Below, in pieces: positions 16,143 through 24,952 of a DNA stretch of 64,000 nt (position 1 is its first letter; each line of letters begins with the position of its first letter). Below the pieces are notes generated by a model. The model was not told where the DNA came from and searched no databases. It saw only the letters and a list, made by a program, of their open reading frames with translations. The stretch lies in contig NZ_CP027226.1 in assembly GCF_002998295.1 (NCBI RefSeq), positions 248,001-312,000 of the forward strand. Direction: 5' to 3'. A program made the translations under genes and the position numbers. The stretch is from Fastidiosipila sanguinis. GTDB lineage: Bacteria > Bacillota > Clostridia > Saccharofermentanales > Fastidiosipilaceae.

Positions 16143-18450
16143 AATTAGAGAAGATGATAACCATTCAAGATTTCAGAACCCAAAGGCTGTAGCCTTGGGC
16201 TATTTTGATGGTGTGCACCGAGGTCATCAAGAAATAATCAGGGCAATGGTACAAATTGCAAGAGAGAAACGCTTGGAAGCTAGTGTCTTGTCCTTTGATC
16301 GTTATCCTAAACCAATAAATGCAAATGCTTATCTAAAAGTTGTTGTTCCAGGGATGACTGGCGAAAAAGAATTATTAACATCTCCCTTGCCTAATGTTGA
16401 GAGAGAGTTCAAAGGACTTTTGCAAAGTGATGAACAACGAGATAGGACTCTTGAAGCATTAGGTGTTGACTCTGTAATTCTACAAAAATTTGATAAGAAT
16501 TATGCAAGCTTAAGTCCTGAAGAGTTTTGTAACGATATATTGAAAGATATACTAAATTGTAAAATACTTTTCGTTGGTGAAGACTACCATTTTGGCAAAA
16601 AACGTGCAGGTAATGTAGAGTTTTTGCAAAACTGGTGTGATGCTAATAATGTCGAGCTAAAAGTTATTAATCCTGTTTTATATGATGGCGAGATTATATC
16701 TAGTGAAAATATTCGTGAAAATATTGTAGATGCGAATATGGAAAAAGTTAGTTCACTTCTAGGTAAACCTTATACTTTGCCAGGAATTGTCATTCATGGT
16801 AATGCTTTGGGTAGAACTATAGGTATGCCTACTGCAAATATACGAATCCCTGAAGGCATGGTAATGCCAAAGTTTGGTGTGTATAACAGTAGAACAAAAG
16901 TAGGTGATACTTATTATAATTCTCTTACAAGCATAGGTTTGAGACCAACTGTAAACCATACAGATCCTTATCCACTAGTTGAGAGTTATATTATAGGTGA
17001 GAATTTTGATTTATATAATCAATATGTTGAGATAGAGCTGTTAAAATTTGAGAGACCAGAAGAAAGATTTCCTAGTTTTATAGCAATGTCAGCTCAATTA
17101 GATATAGATCTGAAAAATGCATTAAAATACCATAACAATAATGAGGAGTTTAGACTTTTTACTGATAGAAATGGAATCCCTATATATATTTCTAGATCTG
17201 AGAGATTTAATACTTCATATTTGTATGTAGAAGTATATACACCATTTGAAGAAGATGAATTTCTAACAAACCAACTCCTAGCTAATGTGTTAACTGCTAC
17301 AACTCCAGATTATCCTACAAGACAGGAGTTCAGGGCGTTTTTAGACCATCAATTTGCGAGTAGAATAGAGACAGATACAGAACAGGTTGGGGACTTACAA
17401 GTTGTTAGATTTAAGCTTTCTGCTGTTAATAGAGGCTTGGAAGAAACAGAAGTATTTAAGAATACAAGTAAACTCTTGCTTGATTTAATAGTTAATCCAG
17501 TTTGGGATGAGTTCTATAATTTCCCTCTAGAAGTTATAGAAGAAGAGAAGCAGAACATGATTTATGATTATCAGAAGTTTTATGCTTCAGATAAGAATAA
17601 AGCACTTTTATTTGCTAAAGAAGATTTATATACAGAAAATGCTAGGGCTCACTCTGAGAATATTTCAATTTCTGAATATATAAAGAAAGTTCAAAATATT
17701 AATAATGAAGATTTTCAACAAGCTTGGATGCGTATGTTCTCAAAGGGGCATATAAGGGTCATCACTAGTGGAAGGTTCACAGATAACGAATTTGCAAAAA
17801 GTATTGTGGATAAATTGTCTAAACTTCCTAGGAACAGAGATGCTTTGCAAATTTTGCCAGGAGTAAGTCCAGGTTTTAGTAATTTCATAGCTGTAGCCAG
17901 TAAAGAATTACAAATTGACTCCAAATTAAGTCACCTTGCGATTGTTTTTGGAAACTTACCTGGCCCATACTCTATTTCTGTGCTTAAGGCCCAGGTTTTA
18001 AGTGCATTAATTGCAGGTAAAACTACATCCTTGTTTAATCAGTATATAAAAGATGAATTAAAGTATATTTACAAAATAGAGTCGTTCTATCGCTCTGATT
18101 CTTCCTTGTTATTTGTTTATGCGCAGGTAGAACCTGGAGATGAGGATAAGGCACTAGAGCTGATGAATAAGGTTGTAAATTCTGTTAGAGAAGATGATTA
18201 CTCGGATTCTGCTTTTGTGAGTGCGCTGAGGTTTGTTGAGAATCAGTATTCAGCAATAATCGATGATGGGGAGTCTAGAGTAGAATTTAATAGTCATAAT
18301 TTAATAACATCTAATAAATATAATGCTAGAGAAGCAATTGAGCATATTAAGAGTATTTGCCGCGAAGATTTAGCAAAAATTGCTAGAGAAATGAAACTCT
18401 TATTAGATTATAGATTAACACCGAAACATGATCTGGAGGATGAGGATTAA
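16114..18450 (+). CDS. ribF: RibF (riboflavin kinase/FAD synthase) fused to an M16-peptidase-like domain
   Basis: One unbroken 778-codon ORF. Residues 1-343 are a full RibF, which makes FMN and FAD: the FAD-synthase motif GYFDGVHRGHQ near 28-38, SSENIRENI, and the flavokinase motif GRTIGMPTANI near 232. Residues about 347-778 are an M16 domain of the YmfF type (PDYPTRQEFRAFLDHQFAS, VEENQYSAI region), a class that normally lacks the HxxEH zinc site; none is seen here. There is no linker or stop at the join. The TTG start (16114) matches the RibF N-terminus, overlaps truB, and has AAAGGA upstream. The next gene is the usual YmfH-type partner. A sequencing-induced fusion is possible but would need a lost stop and a lost start. 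Confidence 0.9.
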   Translation: MKVLNLDLSKIREDDNHSRFQNPKAVALGYFDGVHRGHQEIIRAMVQIAREKRLEASVLSFDRYPKPINANAYLKVVVPGMTGEKELLTSPLPNVEREFKGLLQSDEQRDRTLEALGVDSVILQKFDKNYASLSPEEFCNDILKDILNCKILFVGEDYHFGKKRAGNVEFLQNWCDANNVELKVINPVLYDGEIISSENIRENIVDANMEKVSSLLGKPYTLPGIVIHGNALGRTIGMPTANIRIPEGMVMPKFGVYNSRTKVGDTYYNSLTSIGLRPTVNHTDPYPLVESYIIGENFDLYNQYVEIELLKFERPEERFPSFIAMSAQLDIDLKNALKYHNNNEEFRLFTDRNGIPIYISRSERFNTSYLYVEVYTPFEEDEFLTNQLLANVLTATTPDYPTRQEFRAFLDHQFASRIETDTEQVGDLQVVRFKLSAVNRGLEETEVFKNTSKLLLDLIVNPVWDEFYNFPLEVIEEEKQNMIYDYQKFYASDKNKALLFAKEDLYTENARAHSENISISEYIKKVQNINNEDFQQAWMRMFSKGHIRVITSGRFTDNEFAKSIVDKLSKLPRNRDALQILPGVSPGFSNFIAVASKELQIDSKLSHLAIVFGNLPGPYSISVLKAQVLSALIAGKTTSLFNQYIKDELKYIYKIESFYRSDSSLLFVYAQVEPGDEDKALELMNKVVNSVREDDYSDSAFVSALRFVENQYSAIIDDGESRVEFNSHNLITSNKYNAREAIEHIKSICREDLAKIAREMKLLLDYRLTPKHDLEDED

Positions 18451-18451
18451 T

Positions 18452-19780
18452 ATGCTGCAAAGACATGGCTTATATAGTTATCAGAGAAGAGAAAGTTTAA
18501 CCCGCCAGAAAATTACTACTTATAGACATTTATCGGGTATGAATATTGATGTCTTGAAACGTGATGGATTTGGGCAAAAGTATGCTGCTCTAGCCATACC
18601 TTATGGGGCTATGCATACAAGATTTATAGATGTATTAACAGATTCAGAGGTGCAGGTTCCTGTAGGAAGCTTGAAGCTACTTTCAAAAATGATTTTCTCT
18701 TTTATTGAAGAGGGTTCACTGGCTGTTGAGCTAGCAAAATATGGTATTAGTGGGAATTTAATTGTTGATCACTCACATTTGATTTTTGAAATTATTACAA
18801 ATGAGTATTATTACGATGCTGTTGAAGTATTGTTAGATACGGTATTAAATGTTGATTTGAATGAAAGAAAACTAGCAGCAGCTAAAAGAGATGTAAAAGC
18901 AGATCTATTGAAGGCTTCTAGAGAGCCGGAGTATTTTATAAATAAGAATCTAAAAAAAGCATTTTATGATCAACCTGAATACTACGAAGAGGTTGAAGGT
19001 AATTTGGCAACTATTGAATCAATTAGTTTAGAAGACGTTCACCGAGTGTTTAGGAATATATTTAATATAAAGAATTTATCTTTGATACTTGCTGGAGAAT
19101 TTGATGAAGAGAAGCTTTTGCCAAGAATTGCAGAGATTTTACAAAATAGAAACTATCAAATAAATAAAAACACTCAAATATTGTTGTACAAAAATTATAG
19201 AGCTGATTTTGAAAGATTTCAGGAGTTGAATTGGCAGTATACGAGTGATGCTTTTGGACTAGCTTATAGAAAAATATCCGATAACGATACATACATTGTT
19301 GGTGGAAAAGAAATTATCAAGGCTAGATTAGAAGCGAAAATGCTTTTAGACTTTGTAATTGGATATGGATCTACTAAGTTTAAACATATTAATGAAACTG
19401 GTCTATTGGGAAATGAGATTAGATATAACTTTAATATTAATCAAGAATTTTCTTACTTGAGTATTAGAGCTAGTTCTTTGGAGCCGAGAATAACTGCTGA
19501 TGCTATTGCACACAACCTTGAAAGATTCTTAGAGGAAGAATATATTGACTTTAAGGATATGGAGCCTAGATGGAAAGCCAGCGTAGGTAAATTTATTCGT
19601 GACATGGACACTGTGTCTAAATTTGGTAGAGCTGCAAGTTATGCACGAGCTATGGGGATTGAATTTGCTGACTATGCAACTATCTATAACAGTATGCATG
19701 ATGAGATCTCTGAAATTTATAAGCATTTTGAGTTCATTAAACCAGAGAATAGAACAGTACTAATTTGCCACAAAATTTAA
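18452..19780 (+). CDS. M16-family peptidase-like protein (YmfH type) without zinc motif
   Basis: A 442-residue M16 protein: the opening ALAIPYGAMHTRF strand, VQVPVGSLKLLSKMIF, the long helix NERKLAAAKRDVKADL, and the SLEDVHRVFRNIFNIKNLSLILAGEF segment are all family features. In YmfH-type members the segment after VPxG reads AHFLEHKLF, carrying the HxxEH zinc ligands. Here it is LKLLSKMIF (K75, S78, K79), so all three residues are lost. It should be unable to act as a zinc protease by the classical mechanism. ATG 18452 has GGAGGATGAGGA just upstream, so I prefer it over an in-frame ATG at 18428 that would overlap the previous gene. It probably pairs with the M16 domain fused to RibF. Confidence 0.85.
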   Translation: MLQRHGLYSYQRRESLTRQKITTYRHLSGMNIDVLKRDGFGQKYAALAIPYGAMHTRFIDVLTDSEVQVPVGSLKLLSKMIFSFIEEGSLAVELAKYGISGNLIVDHSHLIFEIITNEYYYDAVEVLLDTVLNVDLNERKLAAAKRDVKADLLKASREPEYFINKNLKKAFYDQPEYYEEVEGNLATIESISLEDVHRVFRNIFNIKNLSLILAGEFDEEKLLPRIAEILQNRNYQINKNTQILLYKNYRADFERFQELNWQYTSDAFGLAYRKISDNDTYIVGGKEIIKARLEAKMLLDFVIGYGSTKFKHINETGLLGNEIRYNFNINQEFSYLSIRASSLEPRITADAIAHNLERFLEEEYIDFKDMEPRWKASVGKFIRDMDTVSKFGRAASYARAMGIEFADYATIYNSMHDEISEIYKHFEFIKPENRTVLICHKI

Positions 19781-19873
19781 AAAGTTTTTAATTAGTGCAT
19801 GATATAGTTTAGTTTAAGAAGTGAAAAATTAGCACATTAGATAAAAAATAGTTTTAGTTAAGGGGATTTAGTA

Positions 19874-20779
19874 ATGGATAAATATGTAGTTAGTTTCCCA
19901 GGCTTAGGGATAAATGATTTGGAATTCAGTCGTGTGGCTTTTAGCCTGTTCGGTATAGATGTTTACTGGTATGGAATTATTATTACTACTGGGATAATGC
20001 TTTGTTTATATTTGGCATATAGGCATGCACCAAAATATGGTATAGATCAAGAGTTCTTGTTGGATAATTTTATTATGATAATTATTGCTTCATTGCTTGG
20101 AGCAAGAGCTTACTATGTAATGTTTTCATGGGATCAGTTTAAAGGTGATTTTATGAAAATTATTGATTTTAGACAAGGTGGAATGGCTTTTTACGGTGGA
20201 GTAATAGGAGCGGTAATAGCGATTTTAGTAATTCACGCTATTAAGAAGAAGCCTGCTCTTAAATTTATAGATTTCTGCGCTGTTTATTTACCATTAGGTC
20301 AAGCAATAGGTCGCTGGGGCAACTTTGTAAATCAAGAAGCTTTTGGTGTCAACACAGATCTGCCTTGGGGAATGATCAGCAATGGTACAAAAGCTTATTT
20401 AGAGATGAATCCTCAACTCGGTCAGAATCCAGCTTTGCCAGTTCATCCAACTTTCTTCTATGAATTTTTAGGAAATATGATATTGTTTGTTGTCTTAATT
20501 CTATATCGTAGGAAAAATAAACATAATGGTGATCTGCTAGCTACTTATTTAATTGGTTATGGAATAATTAGATATGTAGTAGAAGGTTTACGTACGGATT
20601 CACTATATGTTGGACAGACTACAGTTAGAGTTTCCCAATTACTATCACTATTCATGGTAGTTGTAGGAATTGGTATTTTTGTATATCACTATTTAAGAGA
20701 CAAAAAATCTGCAGAATTGCTAATGGAAGAGAAACTCAATGAAGCGAGTAAAGAAGTAGAAACATCTGAAGATGAATAA
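19874..20779 (+). CDS. lgt: Prolipoprotein diacylglyceryl transferase
   Basis: A 301-residue integral membrane enzyme that attaches diacylglycerol to the lipobox cysteine of prolipoproteins. Signatures seen: VYWYGIIITTGI in the first membrane segment, ARAYYVMF, FRQGGMAFYGGVIGA near 97-111, GRWGNFVNQEAFG near 144-156 (the Lgt signature), and HPTFFYE near 194. Seven hydrophobic segments are predicted. The C-terminus is a charged Glu/Lys tail. AAGGGGAT at 19860-19867 gives the start. A bidirectional terminator follows at 20821. A substrate lipoprotein is encoded at 37677. Confidence 0.97.
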   Translation: MDKYVVSFPGLGINDLEFSRVAFSLFGIDVYWYGIIITTGIMLCLYLAYRHAPKYGIDQEFLLDNFIMIIIASLLGARAYYVMFSWDQFKGDFMKIIDFRQGGMAFYGGVIGAVIAILVIHAIKKKPALKFIDFCAVYLPLGQAIGRWGNFVNQEAFGVNTDLPWGMISNGTKAYLEMNPQLGQNPALPVHPTFFYEFLGNMILFVVLILYRRKNKHNGDLLATYLIGYGIIRYVVEGLRTDSLYVGQTTVRVSQLLSLFMVVVGIGIFVYHYLRDKKSAELLMEEKLNEASKEVETSEDE

Positions 20780-20820
20780 CTTTTGTTAAAACAATAGTTT
20801 AGTTTAAAGTTAAATATAGA

Positions 20821-20883
20821 AAAGCAGGAACTGTTTTTCAGCTTGCATAAGCTGAATTAAAAGATAGATTCCTGCTTTTTATT
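20821..20883. terminator. Bidirectional terminator between lgt and the antisense mini-ORF
   Basis: AAAAGCAGGAA pairs with TTCCTGCTTTTT over an inner hairpin CAGCTTGCATAAGCTG. T-runs exist on both strands, so it can serve lgt from the left and the minus-strand mini-ORF from the right. Confidence 0.8.
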
Positions 20884-20911
20884 AGAATTAATTAACTCAT
20901 CTTATTAGAAC

Positions 20912-20971
20912 TTAGCTACCACCTATAATCCCAAATAGAAAAGCAATGGCAAGCTCAATATATATGTTCAA
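20912..20971 (-). CDS. Candidate 19-residue hydrophobic peptide
   Basis: A very short ORF on the minus strand: TTG at 20971-20969, stop at 20914-20912, product MNIYIELAIAFLFGIIGGS. It has a perfect AGGAGGT (20984-20978) 7 bases before the TTG, a candidate promoter 55 bases upstream (21024-21051), and a strong terminator downstream (20821-20883). The peptide is almost fully hydrophobic after a single Glu and would span or insert into the membrane. No homolog is recognised; small membrane toxins of type I systems and accessory membrane miniproteins have similar shape. The complete set of expression signals is the main argument. Confidence 0.5.
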   Translation of the reverse strand: MNIYIELAIAFLFGIIGGS

Positions 20972-21023
20972 CTCTGAACCTCCTGAAATAGCTTATAGCT
21001 TAAATATTTTAATTGTACTATTG

Positions 21024-21051
21024 ACTATACTGTATTTTTTAAGTAAAGCAA
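21024..21051 (-). promoter_or_regulatory. Candidate promoter of the antisense mini-ORF
   Basis: On the minus strand TTGCTT (21051-21046), 16 bases, then TATAGT (21029-21024). The resulting transcript would run about 200 bases to the terminator at 20821-20883. Confidence 0.5.
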
Positions 21052-21153
21052 ATTTATTAGTTTTTGTGAAAAAACACATCGAAATTGCAAATAAATAATA
21101 ATAAGTTTTTGTTACTAATTTACGTAAAACGTGAAAATCAATCACTGTTGAGT

Positions 21154-21159
21154 TATAAT
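21154..21159 (+). promoter_or_regulatory. -10 box before the V-ATPase operon
   Basis: A perfect TATAAT about 50 bases before the first gene. No convincing -35 is visible at 16-18 bases, so it may be a weak or activator-dependent promoter. The rest of the 428-base lgt-to-ATPase gap holds the terminator and mini-ORF described above. Confidence 0.5.
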
Positions 21160-21207
21160 ATGGTAGATGTTGTTTAAAACTAAAAACAAATTAGATAGGA
21201 GAGCTGT

Positions 21208-21522
21208 GTGTCAAAATTAGATTTAATTGATATGGTTGTCTCTATCGAGCAGGAAGTCCAAGATCTTGTTAATCTTGCGCAAAAAGCTAGTGATGATAAA
21301 ATTGCTGCAGCCTATGAAAGTGCTCGCGAGCAAGTTGAATCAGCTTTGAAAGAAGCTAGAAATGTCAAGAAAGAAGCTCAGAACTATGAAGTCCATAATT
21401 CTGAGGATGATAATCTCCAAAATAGCCCATGGAAATTAGAACTTGATAAACTAGTTGAAAATAATAAAGCTGAAACTATCGAAAAAATTATTTCTAGGAG
21501 CTTAGATTATGAGCGTAGCTAG
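21208..21522 (+). CDS. V-type ATPase subunit G/H-like coiled coil
   Basis: A 104-residue, highly charged helical protein at the head of the V-ATPase operon, the place of the AtpH/NtpG-type peripheral-stalk subunit. Residues 27-65 (SDDKIAAAYESAREQVESAL onward) have the coiled-coil pattern of EG-stalk subunits. It would dimerise with subunit E to form the stator. It uses a GTG start with TAGGAGAG at 21196-21203, and overlaps the next gene by 14 bases. The family call rests on position, length and coiled coil, as conserved residues are few. Confidence 0.7.
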   Translation: MSKLDLIDMVVSIEQEVQDLVNLAQKASDDKIAAAYESAREQVESALKEARNVKKEAQNYEVHNSEDDNLQNSPWKLELDKLVENNKAETIEKIISRSLDYERS

Positions 21523-23755
21523 AATGTCAAGAGTCTCGATAGTTGGGCTAAAAGATGATTTACTAGATGTGCTAAGTCATTTAACAAAATTGGGTGTTTT
21601 GCAAATAGAGGTAGACGAAAGTGTACAGGAAGAGTTTGCCAGAATTAATGCTCTTAAATTAGATGAAAAAATCAAGAATCTAAGTAGTCTGAGTTTTTAT
21701 AGAGAAATTGCAGATGAATTAGAAGTTCATGATTTGATTTCAACAGATAATCTGGAAAATGTAAGTGCAGAAGATGCTGCAAAAGCTGAAATTGAAAATA
21801 AAGAAGAAGCTGAACAAGTAAATGAGTACTTCTTTGGTAGGATGTTTGAGTTTGCGGAGGCAGATAAAATTATTCATGCCGAAATTCCAGCTAGCGATAA
21901 ACTTGAGAGTTTTAAATCAAATAAAACTAAATTTAATCCAGAAGTAGAAAGTCAAAATTTGAGTAGACTTTTGTCTGCGTATGTTGAACTTTTGGAAGAG
22001 TTAATCCCTGTAGCTAAAAAGAAAGCTGAAGTGAAGAAAGACTTATTTACAACCAAGCGTAAGTTAAGCAAGGCTGAATACTTTGCTGTTGTAGATAAAC
22101 AAGAAGATATTATGCGTCGAGCTCAAGTTTTCTTGGCTGATATGCAAAGAGTTGCAGACAGAAAAGAGAAGATTAGAGATATTGAAGAACATAATCAGGA
22201 ATTGCAAGCTAGAATTCAAGCTATAAATACAGAACTAAGCGATATTAATTCTGATCTTGAAAAAGATGAATCTTTAACTGTGCTTATAGGGAAACAGAAA
22301 GAAAACTCTGCTGAAAATAACTCGATCTCAAAAGATGATTTAAAAGCAGAGCCAGAGATTAGTTTAGTTGATAAAATCAACTTGTTAGTTGAAGAACGTA
22401 AAAATTCTGAAGCAAGTATCAGTGAGAATCAAGAAGATATTAAGAAGCTTGATGACCAGATCGAAGAAATAGATGCGAAGTTGAATTCTACAAGTGCAGA
22501 GTATGATGAATATGAAGTGATTCATGATTTCTATGAAGTTCAATTGAAGAAGCTTAGAGCAATTGAAAAGTGTGAATACACAGACTATCTATTTACTATT
22601 AATTCATACTCACCAACTGCTTTAAGCACAAATTTAAAGGAAGAATTAGAGTCTAATTATCAGATATTTGTAGATATACAAGATGTCGAAACTGATGAAG
22701 ATTATCCAATCCTATTGCAGAATAATAAGTTTGCTAGAAGTTTCCAATCTCTTGTAGATATGTATGCTTTGCCAAAACCAGGCTATGATATCGATCCGAC
22801 TTTCTGGGCATCTGTTTTCTACGTTATTTTATTCGGAATGATGTTAGGTGATGTAGGCTATGGTGCACTCATGGCTATTATGTGTGCAATTGGTTTGTTT
22901 AAATTTAAGGTAGAAGGCAATACCAAGAAGACTATGGGAATGCTCATGCTAAGCGGCATTGTATCAATTCCTTTCGGCTTCCTGTTTGGAGGATTCTTTG
23001 GGGATTTATTGCCAACCATAACTAATAACGCTGTTGAGTTTAAGCCGTTGCTGTTTAACCCAATGGAAGAGCCGATAGCAATGCTAATCCTAAGTATGGG
23101 AGTTGGTGTAATTCATCTCTTTGCAGGTATGGCAATCGATATATATATCAAGACAAAACGTGGAGACTGGAAAACCGGTTTCTTCAAAGTTGCACCCTGG
23201 TATTTAATAGTAGTGGGTCTGATTTTATGGGTTACAAATATAAGTGTTGGTAAATACTTAGCGCTAACTGGACTAATTGTATTGCTCCTGTTAGGAGATC
23301 AAAGTACTAAGAATCCTTTTAAAAGAATTTTCTCAGGAATAGCAAGTCTTACAGATATAACTTCATGGTTATCAGATATTTTGAGTTATTCTAGAATTTT
23401 AGCTTTAGGGCTATCTACTTCAGTTATTGCTATGGTTGTTAATATCCTAGCGATGCTAATCGGATATAAGGGTATTACAGCAATTTTATTTGTAGTAATT
23501 TTAATCTTTGGTCATGTCCTGGATCTTGCTTTGAGTGGTTTATCATCATATGTACATACAATTAGGCTACAGTATGTTGAGTTCTTTGGTAAATTCTACG
23601 AAGGTGGAGGTAGACCATTTGAACCTCTAGATTATGCAAGTAAGTTTACTAAAATTAATGAAATTGAAGAGGAACAAGACAAAATTAAAAATGGTGAATT
23701 TGCTAAGATGCATGCTGAATTTCACCCAGTATCAAAAGAGTTAGAAGAAGCTTAA
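21509..23755 (+). CDS. ntpI: V-type ATPase subunit I (a subunit)
   Basis: A 748-residue subunit a/I. Residues 1-410 are the cytoplasmic stator arm with long coiled coils (about 185-245 and 290-330). The C-terminal half has about eight membrane segments, starting near 430 (FWASVFYVILFGMMLGDVGYG, a family signature). The conserved Arg helix is in SDILSYSRILALGLSTSVIA near 625-645. It forms the ion half-channels facing the c-ring. An early internal region of variable acidic sequence (about 70-105) is typical. Start overlaps the upstream gene. Confidence 0.95.
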   Translation: MSVARMSRVSIVGLKDDLLDVLSHLTKLGVLQIEVDESVQEEFARINALKLDEKIKNLSSLSFYREIADELEVHDLISTDNLENVSAEDAAKAEIENKEEAEQVNEYFFGRMFEFAEADKIIHAEIPASDKLESFKSNKTKFNPEVESQNLSRLLSAYVELLEELIPVAKKKAEVKKDLFTTKRKLSKAEYFAVVDKQEDIMRRAQVFLADMQRVADRKEKIRDIEEHNQELQARIQAINTELSDINSDLEKDESLTVLIGKQKENSAENNSISKDDLKAEPEISLVDKINLLVEERKNSEASISENQEDIKKLDDQIEEIDAKLNSTSAEYDEYEVIHDFYEVQLKKLRAIEKCEYTDYLFTINSYSPTALSTNLKEELESNYQIFVDIQDVETDEDYPILLQNNKFARSFQSLVDMYALPKPGYDIDPTFWASVFYVILFGMMLGDVGYGALMAIMCAIGLFKFKVEGNTKKTMGMLMLSGIVSIPFGFLFGGFFGDLLPTITNNAVEFKPLLFNPMEEPIAMLILSMGVGVIHLFAGMAIDIYIKTKRGDWKTGFFKVAPWYLIVVGLILWVTNISVGKYLALTGLIVLLLLGDQSTKNPFKRIFSGIASLTDITSWLSDILSYSRILALGLSTSVIAMVVNILAMLIGYKGITAILFVVILIFGHVLDLALSGLSSYVHTIRLQYVEFFGKFYEGGGRPFEPLDYASKFTKINEIEEEQDKIKNGEFAKMHAEFHPVSKELEEA

Positions 23756-23833
23756 TGAGGAATAAATAACTTAAGCAAAATAAAATTAATAAAAATGAAT
23801 TAAGAAATATATATAGAAATTTAGGAGGAAAAT

Positions 23834-24331
23834 ATGGGTTTCATAGATATTTTAAAAGAACTATTTGCTAACGGAGCAGGTATTGCTTTATTAGGTGGTG
23901 TATTGGCAGCCGCATCAGGTGGTTGGGGTTCCGCTGTAGCTGTTGCTAGAGTTGGTAAAACATCCATGGGAGTTTTGGCAGAGGATCCAGCTTTATATGG
24001 TAAGGCATTGATCATGCAAGCTTTGCCTGCAACACAAGGTATTTACGGTTTACTAGTATGGTTTATGGTTATGTTACAAGCAGGTTTCCTAAACAATAAC
24101 TACGCGGATCTTTCACTACATTCAGGTGTATTGATGTTCTTAGGTTGTTTACCATCAGTAATTGTATTGATGCCATCCTCTATCCAACAAGCACAAGTTG
24201 CTTCAGCAGGTGTTCAATTACTATTAAGAAGACCAGAAGAACAATCTAAAGCTTTGGTTATGACAGCTATGGTTGAGACATACGCTATTTTCGCATTATT
24301 AATTTCAGTATTAGTAATTCTGTTTGTATAG
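23834..24331 (+). CDS. ntpK: V-type ATPase c-ring subunit K, Na+ type
   Basis: A 165-residue proteolipid with four membrane helices made of two related hairpins. Only the second hairpin keeps the ion-binding carboxylate, Glu148 in AMVETYAIF. The first hairpin has ALPATQGIYG (Leu64, Thr67, Gln68, Tyr71) and the loop before helix 4 has IQQAQVASAG (Gln119). These match the Enterococcus hirae NtpK Na+ ligands L61, T64, Q65, Q110 and E139 with the same spacing inside each hairpin. I infer a sodium-translocating enzyme. TTAGGAGG at 23821-23828 precedes the start. Confidence 0.96.
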   Translation: MGFIDILKELFANGAGIALLGGVLAAASGGWGSAVAVARVGKTSMGVLAEDPALYGKALIMQALPATQGIYGLLVWFMVMLQAGFLNNNYADLSLHSGVLMFLGCLPSVIVLMPSSIQQAQVASAGVQLLLRRPEEQSKALVMTAMVETYAIFALLISVLVILFV

Positions 24332-24355
24332 ACCACTTTAAAGGAGGTTTATATT

Positions 24356-24952
24356 ATGACAAAAGAAAAAAATGAAATGAGTTTAGCAAAATTGAGAGAA
24401 GCCTTAATCTCAAAAGCTGAATCTGAAAAAAACAAAATAGAAAAATTGACAGAGGAAAAAGTCGCTGTCATTAAAGCTGAAAATCAGAAGAAAGTAGATG
24501 ACATTTTAGAAAGAGCAAATACTGAAGCTGAAAAGATTATTGCTGAGAAAGCAAGCAAAGTTGAGGCACTAGCAAGTGTAGAGTCTAGAATTGATAAGCT
24601 GAAAATTAAACATTCTTTTATTGAAGATGCAATTAATTCTGCTAGAACCAAGCTAGAAAACGAAACAGCTGAGTCTAAGTTGAAGCGCTACGTAGAACTT
24701 TTCCCCGAACTAAAAGACGGAAAGTACATAATAACTCCAGCTGAAGGTGAAACTAATATAATCAAAGATTTAATTAACAACAGTAGTAATAAAGATCAGT
24801 TAGAACTTGGAGAAGAAGGCAGCTTCAGAGGTGGATTTATTGTTGCTAATGAGGATTTTGTCTATGACAGAAGTTATAGAACAATTTTCCGTGAAAAGGA
24901 AACAGAGCTTAGAAAACTAGCATCTGAAACTCTATTTAAGGAGGCTAAATAA
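24356..24952 (+). CDS. ntpE: V-type ATPase subunit E
   Basis: A 198-residue stalk subunit: a long N-terminal coiled coil (residues 5-95, rich in Lys/Glu) and a globular C-terminal domain with the conserved GGFIVANEDFVYDRSYRTIF segment near 158-177, which docks on subunit B. AAAGGAGG at 24340-24347 precedes the ATG. It ends on the same base as the start of ntpC (TAATG), implying coupled translation. Confidence 0.92.
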   Translation: MTKEKNEMSLAKLREALISKAESEKNKIEKLTEEKVAVIKAENQKKVDDILERANTEAEKIIAEKASKVEALASVESRIDKLKIKHSFIEDAINSARTKLENETAESKLKRYVELFPELKDGKYIITPAEGETNIIKDLINNSSNKDQLELGEEGSFRGGFIVANEDFVYDRSYRTIFREKETELRKLASETLFKEAK

